A DNA stretch of 64,000 nucleotides, from assembly GCA_947396885.1 (NCBI GenBank), contig OX377205.1:29079899-29143898 (forward strand). The letters run 5' to 3'. The DNA comes from Heligmosomoides polygyrus polygyrus. Its lineage: Eukaryota; Nematoda; Chromadorea; Rhabditida; Heligmosomidae. Both the position numbers and the translations under genes were made by a program. Positions 30,010 through 40,948 of this stretch are shown piece by piece (the stretch's first letter is position 1; each line of letters begins with the position of its first letter). Under the pieces are notes generated by a model that was not told the origin of the DNA, did not search any database, and was given only the letters and a program-made list of their open reading frames with translations.

Positions 30010-30083
30010 AATATTTTTGCCCCATTCACTATGATTTATCTTTAAGGCTTTTACATTCTGCGAGTTCTCATAAACAATGTGTA

Positions 30084-30813
30084 CAGGGTGCGTAAAAAGT
30101 ATTGACGCACCTACATTTTGTTTCAGCTCCAGGTTTCTCTTTCTACCTCTCTAGGTTTTTGTGTGTTATTTTTGTTTCCTGTATTGTGCTCAAAAACACT
30201 CACGAAAAAAACTGATGAAACATGATCATCGTCGCTACGGTGGCCCTTTTTTGTCTGTTACCCAAAGAGCTGAATATTTCCTTAACAAGAGAATTAGGCG
30301 CTGTTCGAAACGTTGGTGAGGAAAGAGGTCAGCGACCTAAACGTCAGCCACGGCTCTGTTATAACAGATAATGATTACAATATGTTCAAGCACGATAACG
30401 TTCGAATCCAAAATTACGAATCTCTGTCCGATAACTGCAAACAGGTAACGCGCGCAGGTGTGGACAGCTTCTCAGACGAACACAGCTTAAACATGAATCC
30501 GCTGGATTACTCTTTTTAGGCGATTTTGGAGAATGAGGTCTGTCTACTTTCAACAGAAGTGACCAGTCGCAGAAGGCTACCCTGTTAAAAGCACGGGACG
30601 AAATCCAAGCGAGTACTTGCGGCGCGTGCTCATGAATTTTTCCGTCGTTTTCGCTTCTGTATTCACAGTAAAAGAGCCAATGTCAATCACGAGTTACTCT
30701 ATCGTGTTCGCAAGATCATTTTCCATATTTCTCAAGTGAATAGTTGAAAACTTAGTGCGCAATACTGTTTCCACAACCGTCATTTACTGCGTCAATACTT
30801 TTTACGCACCCTG
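30084..30813 (+). mobile_element. Tc1-like DNA transposon, internally deleted
   Basis: Inverted ends cagggtgcgtaaaaagtatt flank 730 bp, with TA at 30082-30083 and 30814-30815. A plus-strand remnant near 30220-30310 (HRRYGGPFLSVTQRAEYF) may be the start of a transposase, but no catalytic blocks remain. Confidence 0.85.
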
Positions 30814-30819
30814 TAATCG

Positions 30820-32460
30820 CGTTACAAGGCTAAGAGAAAGGAAACATAGTGGTAGTACATTTTAACAGCATAACAGCAGAATCTGGACGAGTAGAAGATG
30901 CTTGCCTGCCTGAATATCTCCACTCATGTTTCTAGACAGGTAATGTTACCACTACCCTAAACAGCGACTTCCTTATCCGGAATTCGTTCTCATTCCAATT
31001 TCAGACCTAGTAGCCTGGAATCGCCCACATCCTTCACAGAAAAGTGAGTTTTTGTTTAGAAACACTCTACACCTAGTATATTCTATGCCCGACCGTTCCC
31101 AAATCTCAGCATAACGTTGAATACTGATCGAGCATTACGTTAAACATTGACATTGGACGACGTGTTAGGCACGTCTTCTGAATTCCTACGCACATCGAAC
31201 GCCGTAGACTTTACCAGCAAGAGCATGTAGATTCCGATAGATTTCATTAAGATTAAGTCTGAGCAGAGACGTTTCCATTTGAATGTATCGGCTCAAGTCC
31301 GACAGTCCTGGGCCCAACTTATAAAACAACAGCGTTGAAGCGGATGTGATTCTTTAAAAAAAAATGTGGATTCTAGGCATGAACAAAACGGATTGTGTGA
31401 CGCCTAAACTCTATAAGGAACTGAATTTCACAACCCCGGGTCGTAAGAGCAGTTCCAAAGTGCATTTCACCGTGTCCCGGTTTCGTAACGCCTATTGTAG
31501 AGTGGTTTCCCTTAGCATTCACCGTGAAACACGGCGTGTCGTGAATGCACAACACAGCGCTTACGTAATTTTGGATTACGGAAAGTCGGCACTGCTTTTC
31601 CTTAATCTAGATTCTTGTTTCAAAATCGTACTTATCCTGATGATACGTCGCTATACGTATTTCTTCACTGGTCTATCTTTTGTATCTTTAAGAAGAAGGC
31701 CGCAAATAGGGACGGGGGAGTGAGCATGTATGACAGCCCTACACAACCGTTTCTGTTGTCTGAAACCGCATTTTTTGCAACGCTGATGTGATCTACCCCA
31801 ACAGCGAACTGAGCAGGCCATTTCTGATGTAATTTCATATACACATCTTCTTATCAAGGCGGACAACCACTAATTAGGGGCTGACGCCCTCCTTCCCTAC
31901 CCTATTTGCGCCAAAAGAAGTCTTCATTCTATAAAACCTAGCGTTGTACGTCTAGAACGTGAAGTCCACTCAACATCCTTATTTCTTGCTGGTTTAGATG
32001 ACCGTGGTCAAGCTAGGTGTCCAACTAGGGCTATAGTGGGTACGCAAAGGCGGTTAGGGTTCTATTGGCTTAGGGTTCCCTTGATGTTATAAAAGAACGT
32101 AAGTATGCAGCCCTCACTTTTCTGTATGAGAACAAACCGTATTATGAATCTTACAACATAGGAGTTACTTCTAATCCTCCAAATTACCTCGAAAAGAAAT
32201 CAACCCCTGATTTCTACAGAATAGCAAAGAGCTAGAGCTCTAGAAGAAGCATTTCAAGAGCCAAAAGGGATGAGAAGAGGAAGTAAGGAAGATGATCGGT
32301 GAAGGGCAGGACTGTCGGGCTCGGCAGAGTAGCTCCGGTTTCATCAGACACACCGCACGACTGCGCGCGCGTGAGGACGCGTGCGTAATGTTTCAAGCCA
32401 ATTAGACGCGAAACGTCAGCTTGCACGAAAGCTTCTCGCAAGCTTACACTACAGTAGTTG
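30820..32460. other. Intergenic stretch, mostly unrecognised
   Basis: Near 31140-31210 is a single unit resembling the gacgacgtcttcagcacg repeat of 33745-33925. The 119-codon ORF at 31364-31723 shows no motif and has a competing antisense ORF. Nothing else is supported. Confidence 0.35.
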
Positions 32461-32469
32461 CGTGCTGAT

Positions 32470-32841
32470 TTAGAATTCCTGGGCGCAACATTGCAAGTCA
32501 GTTAACCGCGATGGATAAGTCGCAAGTAACTTGTTTTCGGGGTCTAAAAGCGCAAGTAACCTGTTCAAAATTTTCTGAGTAGGTCTCGACTGGAGTGCGC
32601 TGCGACGGAGCCGTGCTACAGCAATGTCACAGCACGGCACTGTCGCAGTGGGGAGGACCGCCGCTACTTGAGAGCTTCGCCCTACTTTTGCCGTCTTAAG
32701 GCTGCGGCATTGCCGCAGAAGTGTGCGGAACCCTTCGTCCAGTTCCTGAACTTCTTGCTTACACGATTTGATGAGCTTGAAAGCATTCGTGATTTTGCTC
32801 TTGAAAACCTGTATTTCTGCCATCCTGACTGTTCCTGGCAA
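32470..32841 (-). pseudogene. Gag-like N-terminal fragment after LTR copy 1
   Basis: A minus-strand frame starts a few bases past the inner end of the LTR at 32830 and reads KITNAFKLIKSCKQEVQELD, a helical stretch like the start of BEL/Pao Gag, before losing similarity. A TGG shortly after the LTR edge could begin a primer-binding site, which would overlap the start. The assignment rests mainly on position and composition. Confidence 0.3.
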
Positions 32842-34387
32842 GACCTCACAAGGTTGCCTGAAGAAGATTCGATTTTACTTCGTTTATTTCGAAGTAGAAA
32901 TTTCTGCTGTTCTGGTTTCTCCGGACTAATAAAACCCGTCTGTTTCTCTCTGAGAACTAGCGCAGAGACTTTGCGTGGATTTGAATCAACGGCTGACGCA
33001 CTAATTCGGTGGTTCACCAATGGATGCGTCTGTAGCCAATTGCAATAAGTGATTTATTACTTGACCAGACGTTCAGCGGTCTCGCGGCCGTCAAACGTCT
33101 GGCTGGGGGCTTCGCCCCAAACCCGGAGAATATAACAATCCCAATCTTCCTCTTTGCTTCTTTAAGCCTTCTTACAGTAAAAAAAACTGGTTTTACTATA
33201 TAGATTAGTGCAGCGGGATATGGTAGGACAGAATTTTTACTGCGCATATGAAGCCCATCCACCCTCCATCACATGCACACAACTTATTCTCCGAAGCGCT
33301 CGTTCTCTAGTTTCGTGAAACAGATAATGAGAGTCCCAATCCTGTGCTTAGTCAGCAAAATCATAATTAAAATTAATCGCTGTTGGTCGACACCGCTTAC
33401 TGTCCGACGGCAATAATACTCCTCGAATCCCATGGTCACTCTCTCTTCCCCTCCCCCCCCCCCCTCCAGAAACACTTCATTTCCTATGTGCTGGCAAAGA
33501 AACGGGTGAGACTCAAGAACGCACATGTGACATTGATTACCGATTTACGTGTCACTACGTTGCCACAACGTCTATGACACTCCTACTACACTCTGACACA
33601 CGTGCCACGACTTCTGTAACCCGTCTTGAGAAATCCGACATACACTGAACGATGTTGAGGGAAAATGCTGATCTCCCCCCCTTATTTACTCTCCCCCTCT
33701 AATGATCCCCCTTTGTTGGTCCTCTCCTATTGGTCGCCCTTACTCGGAATCCCTATGCAAGTTGAACGACGTCTTCAGCACGTCTTCCGAATCCGTATGC
33801 ACGTAGGACGACGTCTAGCGCAAGTCTTCTGAATCTTGACTCACGACGCCAGTCGAAGGCCTTCGGAATACCTACGCACGTAAGGCGACGTCTTCAGCAC
33901 GTCTTTTGAATCCCTACGCTCTGCGCTCGATCCCCATTCATACCCCGACGCGTTGCCCCTTGAATATCTCGTAAACTTGGACGATCAGCCGCCAAAGAGA
34001 TAGTTCGCCAGCAATCGCCCATGATTAAGCACAAAGAAAGCCCGGCTGGCATACACCGCACTGTCGTAGGCATCTTTTGGCTTCAGTCCCCCTCCCGGTG
34101 ACGGACACTTGACATGAGCCGATTATATATAGTAGGATCACTATCAGAGGACAACATGAGTACCGCGTCATACTAGGTTATAGACAATATGCAGAGGAGG
34201 AGCCACAAAAAATTCCGAAAGTAGCTACTGCAGCTAACTACCTTTGGTCTTGAATGCTGGCACCGCGCCTAGAGTGGACTACTTGAGCGTAATCTCCATT
34301 ACCTACTTGCGGTACCCCTAGGTCATGCCTGTGGATGTCACTCAATGATGCTTATCTTAGAGTGTTCACCAGATACGTTAAGTCTTA
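32830..34387 (-). repeat. LTR copy 1, split by a Helitron-like element
   Basis: The pieces 32830-33064 and 34133-34387 match the left and right parts of the solo LTR at 39865-40944 (shared tgcgtctgtagccaattg-like, aataagtgatttattac, caccgcgcctagagtgga and cctacttgcggtacccct). The Helitron-like element lies exactly between. Only one complete hairpin unit (about 32940-32975) and a fragment remain where the solo LTR has about twelve. Confidence 0.7.
33065..34132 (-). mobile_element. Helitron-like element 1
   Basis: On the minus strand it starts CTATATATAA after A, and ends in a GC-rich palindrome finishing CTGG before T. That fits A/T insertion and a CTRR 3' end with hairpin. The uninterrupted target is seen in the solo LTR at 40600-40620. 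The interior carries a ggggcttcgcccc hairpin (33105-33120), a run of C at about 33448, and four or five 42-bp units containing gacgacgtcttcagcacg (33745-33925). No Rep/helicase coding is present. The 5' end lacks the canonical TC. Confidence 0.6.
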
Positions 34388-34424
34388 TTTCTACTTGCTC
34401 TATCTTATAAATATTATGGTAGGA

Positions 34425-34443
34425 TTATTTATTTATTTATTTG
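34425..34443 (-). repeat. (TTTA)n tract, possible LINE tail
   Basis: Short (TTTA)n like those at 4460 and 10680. The following 34444-35690 shows no recognisable gene or element. Confidence 0.4.
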
Positions 34444-35699
34444 ATTCTACTTTAACTACGTGCCAAAAAGTCACAATTGGCACAACACAACAGCGCCTGA
34501 ATATTGTAGTATAGTTAGCTGAAAGAAGAACACAAAACGTTTACCTGAATTTTTATGATAGCTGGATTGATTAGCCAGTGTGAAGGCGTCAAGAGATGTT
34601 TTATTTTTCCTTTTTTCCTTCCTTTCTCTATTGTTTTTCTACATTCTTTAAAAACGAGGAAATTGAAAGAATAAATATAAGCATTACTTTGACACAAATA
34701 TGATTGAAAATGACAATAATGCATCACTTATCAGTCATTGAATGTCACTGTTAGACCCGACAATGAAACAGAATTTCTAAAAACGCTTGGCAGGAAACAA
34801 TTCGAACTATCAGAGCACCTGCACATACCATCCAGACACGCGCCAGCTAAGGCGGGATCCGTCTCTCGGGTGCCTCTTTAAACTGGTACGCCCCTCGAAC
34901 AATGGCCTGGAAAGCAGTTTGACAGATGAACAATGATGGAAGACGATGACGAGAAGAGGATGACGAACTGGGTATCAACGATATTCCGAGCCGTTATTCG
35001 AGTAGTTATTCCAGGCCGTTATTCCAAAAGTATTGACATTGATTACTGAGCTAGCTATTACATATTATGAAGAAAAAGTTGAAATTTAATTACTTGACTG
35101 TAACTCATCAAGTTCATCCCATTATGCGCAGGAAAAACATGAGAAGTCGGGAAAAATATTTGTAAATCAACTAGAGTAGTATCTTTACACAAAACTTTTT
35201 TTAAGGAGAGTCAACTTCGCCGAAAAAGGAAAAAAAGCATCTGTTGCTGTTTAGAGAATGCGTTAGTTATGAGCTTCAATAATCAATCCCGCTTTGGATT
35301 GCTATTCAGCTTTCTACGTCAGATGTAGGGAATTTAATTTGTCTCTTTGGCACTGATTGAATTCAAGTTTTCATCTTCGATTGGAACCTTGCCGCGACTG
35401 CAAATGATAGATGGAGCGATAGCAATCACTCAGTTAGCTAGAGAAACAGGTTAGGAGCTCTTCTCATATCAAATCTACCTGGAACAGGAAAAGTGATAAT
35501 AGACGAGAACTCCAAGACTTTCCGACGCCTAGTAGTTGTAAAACATTGATTCTTTCTAGCTTGGCTTTAAAATCCTTACCCGTTTGCATTTTATAACCTC
35601 ATCGTCAGATGGAAGACGCTGCAGCCATCTTGCAACACTATAGAAAAGTACATGGAACATTCTCGTATGGATTGGCCTAAGGATTCTTCTATAGCGCAA

Positions 35700-36045
35700 T
35701 CTGAACGCTCCAGTTCCTTCAATACTTGGTGTGAACGTCTAGTACTTACTAAGTTTCATCCTGATTTCGCCCCTAAGAATACGAAAAATAGATACAAAGT
35801 CGGCTACAATACGTTTGTGTTCCAAACTTTTCAACCCCAATTCTGTCATCCGAACGACATACCTTGGCATTGCACTCGAATTTGACCCAGGATGAGTGCG
35901 GCAAAAGGCCAGTCTCGTGAAAGTTTTCTGGGCCTCTTCAAGCTTAAGTATTTGCTTTTTTGAATAAGGGTTCCACGCCTGTGAACAATACTCTAGATGG
36001 CGCAAAATGTATGACTTGTATAAAGGAGTCAAAATCTGTGCATTG
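35700..36045 (-). pseudogene. CR1-like LINE, C-terminal fragment
   Basis: The minus strand (36032-35739) reads LYKSYILRHLEYCSQAWNPY, KLEEAQKTFTRLAFCRTHPG and LGLKSLEHKRIVADFVSIFR. This is the end of nematode CR1/Jockey-type polymerases (Y...RP.LEY.S..W.P). About 97 codons survive without 5' part. Confidence 0.82.
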
Positions 36046-36049
36046 TTGC

Positions 36050-36930
36050 TATAAATATTGCGAAAAATTGAGAAAAGGACGGTGAATACCTTCCTTCCTT
36101 AACTATTATACATTCGTTGATGTAGATCCTGGTTGGGCAATCACAACAGATGCTTAAACTTACGTAATTTATGACGTTCACTGCACAACGGCTTTAAGCG
36201 GCAGGCGAAGGAGGGGCAGAAGAGAACTCATTTGATATGAAAGCTTATTATTACATCGCAATGGAGCTCTAAACGCCCCCTTAGGCGAAAAGAAAAAAGC
36301 CGGCTGTTTGAAAGTTGAAAAAAGTTTGAAAACTGCGGCGCATTCCAGCCGGCTATTCTATTTAGGTTTATCACGGTCGGCTACCATTGAGCTTTTATGT
36401 GACCACCAATTCCGAAATATACTGGTATGGGTACGTTCACGTCAAAACTGCACAAGCCCTATTTGAGCAAAGTATGAGGGCATAAGTGCTATTGAGGATT
36501 TTCAAGAGAAGCTTCTGAGTGTGACTTCTGAGCGACTAAGCTGCAACTTATGGACCGGAACTGACATTTTAAATGTAGCATGGAATTAAAAAGGAGGTTA
36601 CTGTGAAACCTTCTAAAGAAATGGCCGGAGTGGAACAGTGTCAAGACTAAGAAGTGCTAAACAACGAGCAAATGCGACATCACTCTATCAAAGGAGCCAC
36701 ACAGCTAAGCATCGCGATATCTAGCTGCTTAAGGGAACTACGAAGGTACTCAGCGCTTTTCATATACGACAACGCACAGCACCGTCAAGGATGCGGCAGA
36801 ACGCTTATCCTAAGCCCTTTCGCGACAATGCAAGGGAAGGCTGGCAATCGCCTATTTGCAGCATTCGAAGATTTCGCGCGATGTTGCACGAGACCGTAAC
36901 AGTTTTTCTGAGAAAGAAAAGCTTCTGTTT
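36050..36930. other. Intergenic stretch, unrecognised
   Basis: Contains only short overlapping ORFs. An agccggct pair near 36298 and 36350 is the only symmetry noted. Confidence 0.3.
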
Positions 36931-36939
36931 CGATTACTA

Positions 36940-37817
36940 TTGGGTTGATCGAAAAGTTTTGCAGCACTTTACGATACTGCCTGTTAAATTTGTTAAAGCG
37001 CTTACAGATCTCGACCTTGTGTGGTGACTCACAGTGCATTCTCGAACCTTCTTCAAGCGTACTATATAACGGCGAACACGAATTAGTACGAATATGAGTA
37101 CGAATTCAGCAACAATGTCAACGATTAGCAGCAGCATCCTACGACCTGTCGTCTACTACGAATTTCTGCAAGGCCATTCCGCAAGGACTGCAGCCTCCAA
37201 CATCTGCGCTGCATTCAAGAAGGAAGTCGTTCACTATTCCACAGTGGCCCGTTGGTATCAGCGCTCCAGGCTGGAGATATCTCTCTCGAAGATCGACCTC
37301 GTTCAGGATGCCCCTCTGTTGGTCTCAAAAGGCATGCTTTACTGGGAGTTGCTGGATAATGAGACCACAGTCACAGTATCTGTCTATGCATCCCAGTTCC
37401 AGAGCTTGGCCAACGTCATGGGCCAAAAACGGCCAGAACGGGAAAATGTCTACCTGCTGCACGACAAGGCGCGTCCTTATGTCGCGAAAGTGAGTCGCGA
37501 GAAAATCCAGGAGTTAGGCCATCCACCGTACTCTCCAGACCTCGCTCGTTCTGACTACCACCTGTGCAGAACTCTGAAGAAGCATCTTCAAGGTAGGGAG
37601 TTCGATGATCGACGTCAACTGGAAATGGAGGTTTCTGAATTCTTTTCCTCACACCCCTCGGAATTCTGGCGGAAAGGAATTCAAAGGCTGCCGGAAAGAT
37701 GGGGCAGGATCTTAGACTTGGATGAGAAATATGTCGTGGACTGAGTTTTTGTAGTAGCAAATAGGACAAATTTGAATATTGTTGTGCTAGTGTTGCAAGA
37801 CTTTTCGATCAACTTAA
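36940..37817 (+). mobile_element. Mariner element, internally deleted
   Basis: Ends ttgggttgatcgaaaagttt and the complement of aagacttttcgatcaactta bound 878 bp flanked by TA (36938-36939, 37818-37819). The ends resemble those of the mariner at 2500-3367, so both belong to one lineage. Confidence 0.9.
37094..37744 (+). CDS. Shortened mariner transposase, open reading frame
   Basis: This 216-codon frame is uninterrupted from its ATG to TGA. Residues 16-55 are the first helix-turn-helix (YYEFLQGHSARTAASNICAA), then sequence jumps to a region near the middle of the catalytic domain (VTVSVYASQFQSLANVM), LLHDKARPYVAK, GHPPYSPDLARSDYHLCRTL and the C-terminal end FWRKGIQRLPERW. About 130 residues, including the second DNA-binding helix region and the first catalytic aspartate, are gone without loss of frame. 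The second block has HDK in place of HDN. It cannot catalyse transposition but could still bind mariner ends. Confidence 0.8.
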   Translation: MSTNSATMSTISSSILRPVVYYEFLQGHSARTAASNICAAFKKEVVHYSTVARWYQRSRLEISLSKIDLVQDAPLLVSKGMLYWELLDNETTVTVSVYASQFQSLANVMGQKRPERENVYLLHDKARPYVAKVSREKIQELGHPPYSPDLARSDYHLCRTLKKHLQGREFDDRRQLEMEVSEFFSSHPSEFWRKGIQRLPERWGRILDLDEKYVVD

Positions 37818-37819
37818 TA

Positions 37820-38640
37820 TATATTGACAAAATAGCAGGCAATGTAGTTTTTAGTCTAGTTTTATCCATTAAGATGTTTATTGAAAGGAATATCGGGTAT
37901 CAGGGGCGAACTCAAAAGCTCATTGTTGATGAGCTAATTCTAGCTCCCATTCTGCACCGAAATTCTCTGGTAAATCGTATTTTTAGTTGTCTCAAAAAGT
38001 CATCTACACTCATCTCACACGCTAAATAGCAATACATCCTGTGGGGCATCACTGCACGAAGCGAGGAAGGGCAAGGTGTGGTGTGTCGCAGCACTTGTGT
38101 TATGCCTATACACAAAAATTGTTTTCGGGCTGATATATAGCCACCAATTCTCTTTAGACTGAACATTGTCATGGATACCAATTTAAAGTGCTTAGTGATG
38201 AGTAGCAAGCGTACAATGTGTAGGATATGAATTTATTACTGCGACTTCATAAGAGAAACTATTCGGCATCTGGATTTGCCCAGAAACGGCTCATCTCCAT
38301 TTCATGGTAGTATATGCGAATGAGGTCCGCACGTCGTGTACATAAGTCATTCCAGGCCAAGTCGTACAGGTGCATATTGCGTGACGCCGACAGGTAACCA
38401 ATGAATACGATGTGAATTAGAAGCACGCACGCCAGGAGTACATAGAGAATGACAAGCATGACAAACTACCGCTTTCCAACGATAGCAAGCTGGAAATGAG
38501 CTCTATTGTTTCGCACATAGTTCCAATGGCTATAACAACAGCAGTGTCAATAGCAGCTCTCGGCATACTGAAAGGAGGTCAGGATACTGCAAAACATCCT
38601 ATACCGTATTCAACTAATAAGGAAAGGTTCCCAACTCAAG
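37820..38640. other. Intergenic stretch, unrecognised
   Basis: No motif-bearing ORF. The part near 38500-38640 may be the diverged continuation of the repeat that starts at 38640. Confidence 0.3.
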
Positions 38641-39030
38641 GTGAGCTTTTGCGATGCTACTTTGACAGGATGTAGGGCCCTGTGAGCGGAGTCCAGAACC
38701 ACAGTTAGCTTTGCCCAACACTTTTTTAAAGACCTGGAAAGGAATTACGAAAGCGTGCGCGCAACTATCAACAACCCCTACGACACCTCACCATGTATGC
38801 CTCGACGGAGCAGTTGGTAGGAGAGACGCCTCGTAGGGGCACGCCGGAGAGGTTTTAAGTTCGAGTCCACGTGCCAGAATTTTTGGCACATATTAGTTCG
38901 TTGTTATTGCGCTTTTTCATGCTTACCGGAGTCAATTTTAGACCATCAATGCTTAGAAACAAACCAAGGCTGTCTATTTGCTCCTTCATGTGTGCTAGTT
39001 TTCCAGCAATGCCTATCTGCTCCATATCAT
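38640..39030 (+). repeat. tRNA-like interspersed repeat, left copy
   Basis: This roughly 390-bp unit is repeated in inverted orientation at 42020-42425. It contains a tRNA-like head with box A-like gagcagttggtagg and box B-like agttcgagtcc (about 38820-38870). The conserved start reads aag followed by gtgagcttttgcgatgctac, a plausible splice donor. Confidence 0.6.
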
Positions 39031-39689
39031 TTCTCCGGAAATAAAATGTCGTATCTTGTCTTCCCTTTTTGTCAACAGCTATGGTGCAAATCTATGAAAC
39101 AAGTAAAACACAAGCACTTGTCACACCAACAGCATCTAAGCCAGTGAGGAACAATTTCACTGGCTTTGTAAGATGTCATCCCTGACAAGGAATGACAATT
39201 TCTTCTTCGTTGAAAGCGCAATTAGTGTAGAGAAAGGTCCTGGGTGAACATCGACGTACCTAGCGTATGACAGACATAGAAAGGTCCCATTTTCACCTCT
39301 TCTACCGCCTCTTCTTTCTGCCAGTCGATATCTCAATATATGGCGTCAAGGAGGAGTCCTTCTACGGCATCCGCAACCGCAATCCCTCTCCTTGCCGGTC
39401 AAGTGAAATCCAGTGTGAAGGTGGAAAGTAGTCGGTCGGCAACACGTTCAGGTGAGAACGATATTTTTAGCACACTTATGTACCGATATGACCCGGATCC
39501 ATAATATTCAACCATAAGGTACGCGTAGTTGTGTGCAGTTATGTATTAACCAGTCGTTCGGCGGCCTAGCGGCCGCCTACGACTGGTTGGGGGCTTCGCC
39601 CCCAAACCCCGAGAATAGGACGCCATGACCGGTACGGGTTTCCTATTCTTTCCTAGGCCTTCTGACCATTATGTTAATCGAGATGGATC

Positions 39690-39860
39690 GGCTGATCTTC
39701 CTCAACGTGATCCTCAAAAAATCGATAATATCGATCGATATCGATTGGTCGACTTCAGATTCGTGTTCAGCGACCTCGATTACCCCCAAGGCCGAAGTTT
39801 CGTGCCGCTTGAACGTCATCCTCAAAAAATCGATAAAATCGATCGATATCGATTGGTCGA
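39690..39860. repeat. 108-bp satellite, first block
   Basis: Two units of a 108-bp repeat (phase marks at 39710 and 39818) containing the palindrome atatcgatcgatat. The block is broken at 39860 by the solo LTR. Confidence 0.85.
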
Positions 39861-39864
39861 CTTT

Positions 39865-40944
39865 TGCTTCTGGCACGTCTTCGAAAAAGTTTCTCAGTTC
39901 AAACTGAGAATTTTACTTCGATAGGTTCGAAGTAGAAGTGTCTTCCTGCCACGCGGGTCTTTTTCTTCTTTCTTAGGATCCTCGGTGAGAATTTGCTATG
40001 AAATTTAGAATTTCCTTCCAGTTCCTTGGTAGAGGACTCGCGAAGAAGGTATTCTTTCGATTTCCTTTCCTTGATCGGAAGGGAAATTCGTTCGCTCTCT
40101 GGTTTCTCCGAAGAGAACTCGCAAGGAAAGCTTTTATATTTTCCTGGTTCCTCGTGAGAGGACTCGCAGAGGAAAATTTAGGATTGTCGGCTGCTTCTCA
40201 CGAAGAGAACTAGCACAGCTGACAATCAAGTCCTGGTTTCTCCGAAGAGAACTCGCGAAGGACTTAGAGATGCTTTCTGGTTTCTCCGAAGAGAACTCGC
40301 AAAGAAAGCTGGTTTCCTGGTTCCTCGTGAGAGGACTCGCAAAGGAAATTTGGATTTGTCTGCTGCTTCTCACGAAGAGAACTAGCACAGCTGACGGTAG
40401 TCCTGGTTTCTCCGGAGAGAACGCGCTAAGGACAAAGGGTTGCTTTCTGGTCTCTCCGAAGAGAACTCGCAAAGAAAGCTTTTCGTCTGTTTCTCACTGA
40501 GGAGAACTAGCGCAGACTTTTGCGTGGGTTTGACTCCACGGCTGATGCACCAATTTGGTGGTTCACCAACGGATGCGTCTGTAGTCAATTGTAATAAGTG
40601 ATTTATTACTTTATAACTCTCAGAGCACAACACGAATATCACATCACAGCAGGTTATATAGACAATATGCGGAGGCGGAGCTACAAATATCTCCAATAGT
40701 TAGCCAATGGGGCCAACTACCTCTGGTCTTGAAAGGGGGCACCGCGCCTAGAGTGGACAACTTGAGCGCTATCTCTATTACCTACTTGCGGTACCCCTAA
40801 GTTATGCCTGTGGATGTTATTTAATGGTACTTATCTTATAGTGTTCACTTAAGTATGCTAAGTCTTATCATTCATTCCTATTTGGCCTCTATTATACTAC
40901 AATATACATTCATAAATGTAGTCCCTAGTTGGGTATCCACAACA
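39865..40944 (-). repeat. Solo LTR with a hairpin array
   Basis: On the minus strand this 1080-bp unit starts TGTTGTGGATACCC and ends GCCAGAAGCA. It interrupts the 108-bp satellite, with an imperfect 5-bp duplication (actt plus t or c). A TATAAA followed by a symmetrical AATAAA box (gtaataaatcacttattac, about 40594-40612) marks a likely promoter and poly(A) region. Everything from there to the inner end, the presumed RNA leader side, is hairpins. LTR status is supported by the TG...CA ends, the copy at 32830-34387 and a gag-like fragment beside that copy. The BEL/Pao assignment is inference. Confidence 0.6.
40010..40520 (-). repeat. Array of about 12 tandem hairpins with shared loop and differing stems
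   Basis: Each 40-48-bp unit has an inner hairpin (ttctccgaagagaa or cctcgtgagagg) followed by ctcgc or ctagc, enclosed by an outer stem. Outer stems differ between units yet pair within each: attttcct/aggaaaat (about 40137-40176), gattgtcggctg/cagctgacaatc (40182-40227), aagtcct/aggactt (40228-40265), gctttct/agaaagc (40272-40309), gtcct/aggac (40400-40432), gtctg/cagac (40485-40516). Four unit types recur in the same order, so it is a higher-order repeat. The inner stems also change on both sides together. Confidence 0.8.
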
Positions 40945-40948
40945 ACTT

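Noticed and set aside
31364..31723. A 119-codon ORF as a gene
   Set aside because: No motif, no signal peptide, an antisense ORF of similar quality, and no splice context.
38820..38880. Possible tRNA gene in the inverted repeat
   Set aside because: The same tRNA-like head occurs inverted at 42180-42250 inside an identical repeat, so it is repeat-borne.
39985..40520. CRISPR-like array
   Set aside because: Units are contiguous hairpins with variable stems, not identical repeats with unrelated spacers, and the genome is eukaryotic.
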